Assembly: GCF_000002235.5 (NCBI RefSeq)
Contig: NW_022145604.1
Coordinates: 32,564,908-32,628,907, forward strand
From: Strongylocentrotus purpuratus
Taxonomy: Eukaryota; Echinodermata; Echinoidea; Camarodonta; Strongylocentrotidae
DNA length: 64,000 nucleotides
Reading direction: 5' to 3'
Shown here in pieces: positions 59,540 through 64,000 of this stretch. A program made the position numbers and the translations under genes. The first letter of the stretch is position 1, and every line of letters begins with the position of its first letter. The notes beneath the pieces are model-generated. The model ran no database searches. It was not told the DNA's origin and saw only the letters and a list, made by a program, of their open reading frames with translations.

Positions 59540-59880
59540 TAATACTTCGACTGAATTATAATCTAAACAACATGCACACAAATCATCTGCATATATTAAT
59601 AGTTTTGATTCACTCTAGTTTCTGTCGTATTTATTAAACGAGAGGCTAACATTTCAATTTCAAACAGAAAAAGGGTCCCCCTGTCTTATTCCTCTGGATA
59701 TAGAAAAATATCCGGTTTGAAGTACAATTATCGAGAACACATCCTTCAATGTTACAAGAGTGTTTGAACCCATTTCATTCATATTGGGCCTAAGCCTAAA
59801 GACTCCAGTGCTTTACAAATATCTTCATGGTCTATTGCATCGAAGGCTTTTCCAAAAATCAAATATATTTCTACCCTTGA
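59540..59880 (-). pseudogene. Second, different reverse-transcriptase fragment
   Basis: The minus strand reads IFDFGKAFDAIDHEDICKAL (motif A), then TGYFSISRGIRQGDPFS (motif B) and, after a frame break, LLIYADDLCA (motif C with both Asp kept). The motifs differ from the neighbour at 58136-58790, so it is another non-LTR family, perhaps L1/Tx1-like. Short and broken. Confidence 0.7.
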
Positions 59881-60704
59881 TAAAAGCATGTTGATCTGGA
59901 TTAATGATTATAAAAATGTATCACTTTTTTAAAGCGTGTTGCAAGTACTTTTAAGCAGATTTCACAAAGACATTTTACAATGAGATCGGTTATTCTCTTA
60001 AATTGTGTTTATCCTTGTTCAGTTTCAAAAATGTATATGATAAGACATTGTTTTTGATTAGCAGACACCCGCCCCCCCCCCCCCCCCACTCAGTGTTATT
60101 TAGGGTACGCCGATATGCGTGTTCCAAGTGCCCCCCCCCCCCCCTTTCAGCAAAGGTCCGGTGTGTAAAGTCAATACGGGTCGACCTTTTTCTTTTGTAT
60201 ACGAGCCTTTTTCAGCACCCCCCCCCCCCCCCCTTTTCAGCAAAAGTCCGATGTGTAAAGTCAATACGGGTCGACCTTTTTCTTTTGTTACGAAAAGGAC
60301 ATTTTGGTATTAAACACGCATGGGGTCCGTCCGTTCTCGGAGTGGGGGGGGGGGCGGGAGCAGACAGTACGGAATTGGGAGTTGTAACGAACTGAGGGCC
60401 GATATGAAAGGAGCAGATACAATGTCCCAGGATCTGATAATAGAATTCTTTTGTGAGGCAATGTTACCTGCGGATTTTCTTGTTGGCATTTCATTAACCG
60501 CTGCTTGGCACTGTGCTATTGTTAACTCGCCTTCACAAATCTCCCGAATTCTTCTTCCAAGTGATTCACTTTGTTATCCAAAAATGTCCCAGTGTTCGTG
60601 CCTTTCAGTTCCAAACGCTTTTGTTAGTTCAAAGACTGATACAAACATGACTACAGAATATAGATGGTCCTACATTTTACAAACGTGTCTTCCCTTCATT
60701 TCAG
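59881..60704. repeat. 5' spacer of unit E with poly-C and a tandem repeat
   Basis: Poly-C runs at about 60071-60088, 60131-60144 and 60217-60232. The roughly 90-bp unit with tcagcaaaagtccg, gtgtaaagtcaatacgggtc and gacctttttcttttgt occurs twice (60147-60210, 60236-60290). Open frames here follow from the repeats. Confidence 0.6.
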
Positions 60705-60786
60705 ATCCCAAATATTGACAGCCAAGAGGAATTTTTTAGGAAGACAACGTACATTCAAGTCTAACGGACGAGTTTACGTGGTTCAT
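60705..60786 (+). other. Conserved 82-nt exon, unit E
   Basis: Acceptor tcttcccttcatttcag and donor gtaagt; exactly the same length as in B and D. More diverged, yet the same single frame stays open (QILTAKRNFLGRQRTFKSNG), while both other frames have stops in at least one copy. Confidence 0.65.
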
Positions 60787-61805
60787 GTAAGTTTCTATAA
60801 GATTTTGGTGTTGATATAAAAATGATAAATGTGCAATAATCACAGTACACCTACCATCGTTTATTCAATTACTTCTCGCTTTGACGAACAGCGCTCTATT
60901 GAATTTCTTTGACACTACCGCGCACACGTACCATTTTATAGGGAGATACCTCATTTGAATTTATAATTCCTTTACATTTCCCTGTTGTGGTCAAACTGCT
61001 TAGCATCTTGAAATATGCTAACCCTCTTCCACATGTAATTCACATTTATTACAAATTATACTTCAATTTTATTTGCATAGTAGGCCTTAAATTTCAATAT
61101 TTTTAGGGCAAGGCCACTTTTCTGTAGGGCACAATCCTAGATTGAGGCCAATCAAAGGGGCATCCACGGCCATGTATTGGTGGCCTTGGATTAATTTAAG
61201 CCCTGCATAGGTTAGGAATTATATTACAAATATATTTCTTTAATCCGATCCCATCCAGCCGACATAGTCTTTTGGCGTAGCGTTTTTCACTTGCACTTAC
61301 AAAGCGCTTTAAATTTTCATACAGAAGAGATCAGTATAAGCGCCACTTACACAATGATAGAACACTTCAAAATAGCAATTAAATCCATTCTCTGACAAAA
61401 TAAGTGGGCCTTCAGAAGTTTCTGAACCGGTCTTTATGAAATAATGACTAAAAGATATTATTTCGGTTGGAATTTCCCATATTAATTAACAATACTTTCT
61501 CTCTGTCTCCTTGTTGTCCGTGTTTATATTAATCACGATGTATATCTGTTATTTATTGGGAGGGGGTCGCAAGTGTTTGGTAAAACATTCACTATGTAAC
61601 CCTCCCCCTTCCTCTCTCTCTCTCTCTCCCTCTCTCTCTCTCTCTGATTTGTTGCACCCCACCCCTTCCCTCCCTAGCCCGTACATAGCTATTCCTGTCT
61701 CTCCTGCTTTCCCTTATGATGATGATCATTTATATATATATATATATACATATATACAGATTGTTCTTCATAATATCGCATCATATTTCCTCGACTGGTA
61801 ATATT
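60787..61805 (+). other. Presumed intron, unit E
   Basis: Includes a CT microsatellite at about 61613-61646 and a TA run at about 61731-61757. Diverged from B and D. No gene. Confidence 0.45.
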
Positions 61806-61810
61806 GTAGA

Positions 61811-62084
61811 GGTGTCGTGGTAAAGTGGTTTATTAATTCACTTATCTCTTAATCCAACAGTTAGTGGTTCAAACGCCGGCCCGGCATTAACTTCCTTTGG
61901 CAGTACGTTAATCCACATTTACCACCATCCACCCAGGTGTAAATAGGTAACTGACGAATGATGGGCTACTTATAATTGGAGGGCACGCAGGAAGAGCAGT
62001 ATTGACCCAGTTGTCCTACCCTGGGTATATAAGGCCATATTATTAATGTGTATAATTATTTATTCATTTTCAATTTTCAGGGCC
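61811..62084 (+). repeat. Old tRNA-SINE with A and B boxes and TATA-like site, unit E
   Basis: The best-preserved copy: A box tggtaaagtgg at 61818-61828, B box ggttcaaacgcc at 61866-61877, body cacccaggtgtaaataggta, then TATATAAG at 62026-62033 and an acceptor-like tcaattttcag. Shared with units A, B and D. Confidence 0.65.
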
Positions 62085-62225
62085 AACTAGCACATTGTGT
62101 GAGGAGTACGGATCAGAAGAAACGAGATAATCTTCAGTCCTCTTCAGGCTGCCTCCTGTTCTTGATCTGCAGCAGATAGCATGTGGTGATTGACGGCAGG
62201 AAGGAGAATATACCAGACTGTAAAC
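62085..62225 (+). other. Conserved leader block, unit E
   Basis: Homologous to the blocks before A, B and D. The frame from the acceptor reads GQLAHCVRSTDQKKRDNLQS, then ends. Probably a 5' untranslated exon. Confidence 0.5.
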
Positions 62226-62567
62226 ACTCATCTCTTTACACTAACTGACTTAAGCATATTAAAGCCATAGCCATAACACTGCCGATAGGACCGTGGGCTG
62301 AAAACCTTAACAAGAAAATCCCCCGTCCTATCCCAATGATTTAATCCTGGTTTTTCTGATCATTAACATGATTAAAGACAGTTTATGATAACTGAAGAAG
62401 TTTCGTCAACATTAATAAAGCCATTGCCCCTTGGAACTGGTGATATATGCATTAAACCTATGGGGTTTTGCATTATCGCTAGTCAACGGGTTAAATTTCA
62501 CAATTGATGTACTATTGTTGATTGCATTATGTATCATAACAGTGCATATTGAGATAGGAGATTCACA

Positions 62568-64000
62568 ATGTCGGAATTTGAACGCAAAGTTTCACGCAAT
62601 TTGCAGTGCCCCGTTTGTTTCGAGCTGCTTTGTGACCCGAAGCAGTTATCGTGTACACATACTTTCTGTAAGAAATGCCTTAATGATATTCTTAAAAGTT
62701 CTTCACATACTTTTCTAACATGTCCCATTTGTCGAAGCGAAACATCTGTAAAGGATGGCAATGTCTCGAATCTCAATACTAATGTTCCTCTTAAGTCTCT
62801 CATTGATGATGTGAGGAATAGCCAACAAGTCTGTGAAATTTGTGACTCAAACTCGAGAGCTATACATTTATGTTGTGAGTGTGGTCAAAACATGTGTAAC
62901 ACATGCCTTGAGAATCACAACAAATGGCCGGCTCATCTCAAGCATAGAGTTGTGAGAGTAGAAGACGTCAGAGAGGGAAGGGTGGTCCTCGAAAAAGAGG
63001 TTTACTGCCAGGAACACAAAGCAGATAAACAAAAATACATCTGTACTGATGTGTGTGTCACCTGTAAGAAGTTCATCTGCTTGAGATGTCGAATGTTGTA
63101 CCATGACAAGAAAGGCCACACTGTTCAAGATGCTAAGGAATACAATACTTCTACCAAGACACAAATTGAATCTCTACAAGCCCGAGGTAAAACGAAAGTT
63201 AAAACCATCAAGAATCACGTGACCTGTATCAAGACTCAGAAGAAGCGTGTCACCGATCACATTGCCTGCAGAAAAGCTGAAATCAACAAGCAGTTGGACG
63301 CTCAGGAAGTGAAATTATGTAAGAGATTGGATGAGATGAAAGATGTTGATGAGATGTTGATCGCAAGTATTGAGAGTGCGAGTGTGTTAGCGGGTAATAT
63401 CATAAAGGCTCCATTAGAAGATAATACCATTGTTATTCGTGATACACTGTCTGCTGAGCTGAATAATGTACTAGATAGGGAGGATCCACAGAATAAGCTT
63501 GCTACGGATGTAGCTGACCGTGCAGAGCAACTGATATGCACACCAAAATGTCAGTTGAGCTTTGGTCAGCTGCAGACGACAGCTGTCCGAATCAGTAGAG
63601 TAGGATTCGTAGTCTGTCTGATTGTCGTTACATGTATATTGCTCACACCTAACAATCAACGTAATCAGTCAAACATTGGTGAGGTTAGGGTAGTGAAATG
63701 TATGTCGGTTTGTGATGTAGAACTCTCTAAGAAAGACTGCTTGAATGGCATGGCTGTTACACCCGATGATAGAATGGCAGTGGGATCTAGATTTGGAGGA
63801 ATCGATATCTTCTCTGCTGATGGTCAGCTGCAGAAGACGGTCCTCAAGGATGTCGATATCCGTGACATAGGGTACCTGTCTGATGGTCGGTATGTCATAG
63901 GAACTAACAACAATGACTTCATAATGTACACAGAAGAGTCAGAGAAGCTGGATGTAACGTTTGATACACTGAGTTATGATGAAGGTGGGTTTATTAGTCT
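62568..64000 (+). CDS. TRIM-like E3 ligase, copy E, with hydrophobic module (3' end outside window)
   Basis: Open for all 477 codons visible, so it is the best candidate for an intact full-length member. RING residues C14, C17, C29, H31, C34, C37, C52, C55; B-box 1 C89, C92, C102, C105, C110, C113, H117, H126; B-box 2 C147, H150, C163, C166, C171, C174, H179, H184; coiled coil about 188-285, 18 residues shorter than in A to C. A hydrophobic segment (VGFVVCLIVVTCILL) lies near residues 344-358, before the propeller, which starts at about residue 365 and is cut by the window end. The likely role is ubiquitin transfer with target binding through the propeller; membrane attachment is inferred. 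The start context matches the other copies. Confidence 0.88.
   Translation, partial: MSEFERKVSRNLQCPVCFELLCDPKQLSCTHTFCKKCLNDILKSSSHTFLTCPICRSETSVKDGNVSNLNTNVPLKSLIDDVRNSQQVCEICDSNSRAIHLCCECGQNMCNTCLENHNKWPAHLKHRVVRVEDVREGRVVLEKEVYCQEHKADKQKYICTDVCVTCKKFICLRCRMLYHDKKGHTVQDAKEYNTSTKTQIESLQARGKTKVKTIKNHVTCIKTQKKRVTDHIACRKAEINKQLDAQEVKLCKRLDEMKDVDEMLIASIESASVLAGNIIKAPLEDNTIVIRDTLSAELNNVLDREDPQNKLATDVADRAEQLICTPKCQLSFGQLQTTAVRISRVGFVVCLIVVTCILLTPNNQRNQSNIGEVRVVKCMSVCDVELSKKDCLNGMAVTPDDRMAVGSRFGGIDIFSADGQLQKTVLKDVDIRDIGYLSDGRYVIGTNNNDFIMYTEESEKLDVTFDTLSYDEGGFIS

Overview
This 64 kb window is eukaryotic and repeat-rich. It has AT-rich spacers, tRNA-derived SINEs, decayed non-LTR retrotransposons, many terminal-inverted-repeat (TIR) elements and long homopolymer or microsatellite runs. 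The only genes I recognise with confidence are tandem paralogues of a RING/B-box/coiled-coil/beta-propeller (TRIM-NHL-like) E3 ligase, each with an uninterrupted main coding exon. Large TRIM expansions, tRNA-SINEs and long-TIR foldback elements fit a marine invertebrate deuterostome, most likely an echinoderm such as a sea urchin. That assignment is an inference; no species marker was identified.

The TRIM copies, all on the plus strand, are A (7941-9801, one 1-nt frameshift), B (26537-27757, intact but ending after a hydrophobic segment), C (27911-29386, lacking RING and B-box 1), D (39856-41746, 2-nt deletion) and E (62568 to the window end, intact as far as seen). They sit in duplicated units (A up to about 20.7 kb, B/C about 23.2-34.4 kb, D about 36.85-44.4 kb, E from about 60.7 kb). 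Upstream of B, D and E is an 82-nt exon with consensus splice sites; upstream of all four are an old tRNA-SINE with a TATA-like motif, a conserved non-coding block and a probable splice acceptor 27 nt before the ATG. Because the units are paralogous, several later insertions can be read against an empty site in another unit.

Mobile DNA dominates the rest. A 5.9 kb TIR element with TTA target duplication splits the upstream region of A (1421-7342). A 4.4 kb foldback element with TA duplication lies at 12127-16566. A 2.0 kb TAA-flanked element is at 42316-44319. A 6.4 kb element with about 1.4 kb TIRs (45708-52113) encloses a broken gene of an orphan protein family whose C-terminal motifs resemble PIN/FEN-type nucleases. 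Others are at 52469-54947 (with a nested hAT-like insertion), 55500-56153 (TTAA) and 56431-57550 (9-bp duplication). Reverse-transcriptase remnants lie at 10895-11380, 58136-58790 and 59540-59880, all on the minus strand.

The most interesting points are the giant-TIR element with its orphan nuclease-like gene, an in-frame hydrophobic (probable membrane) module flanked by short direct repeats that distinguishes TRIM copies B, D and E from A and C, and the foldback element whose terminal hairpins show a compensatory base change.
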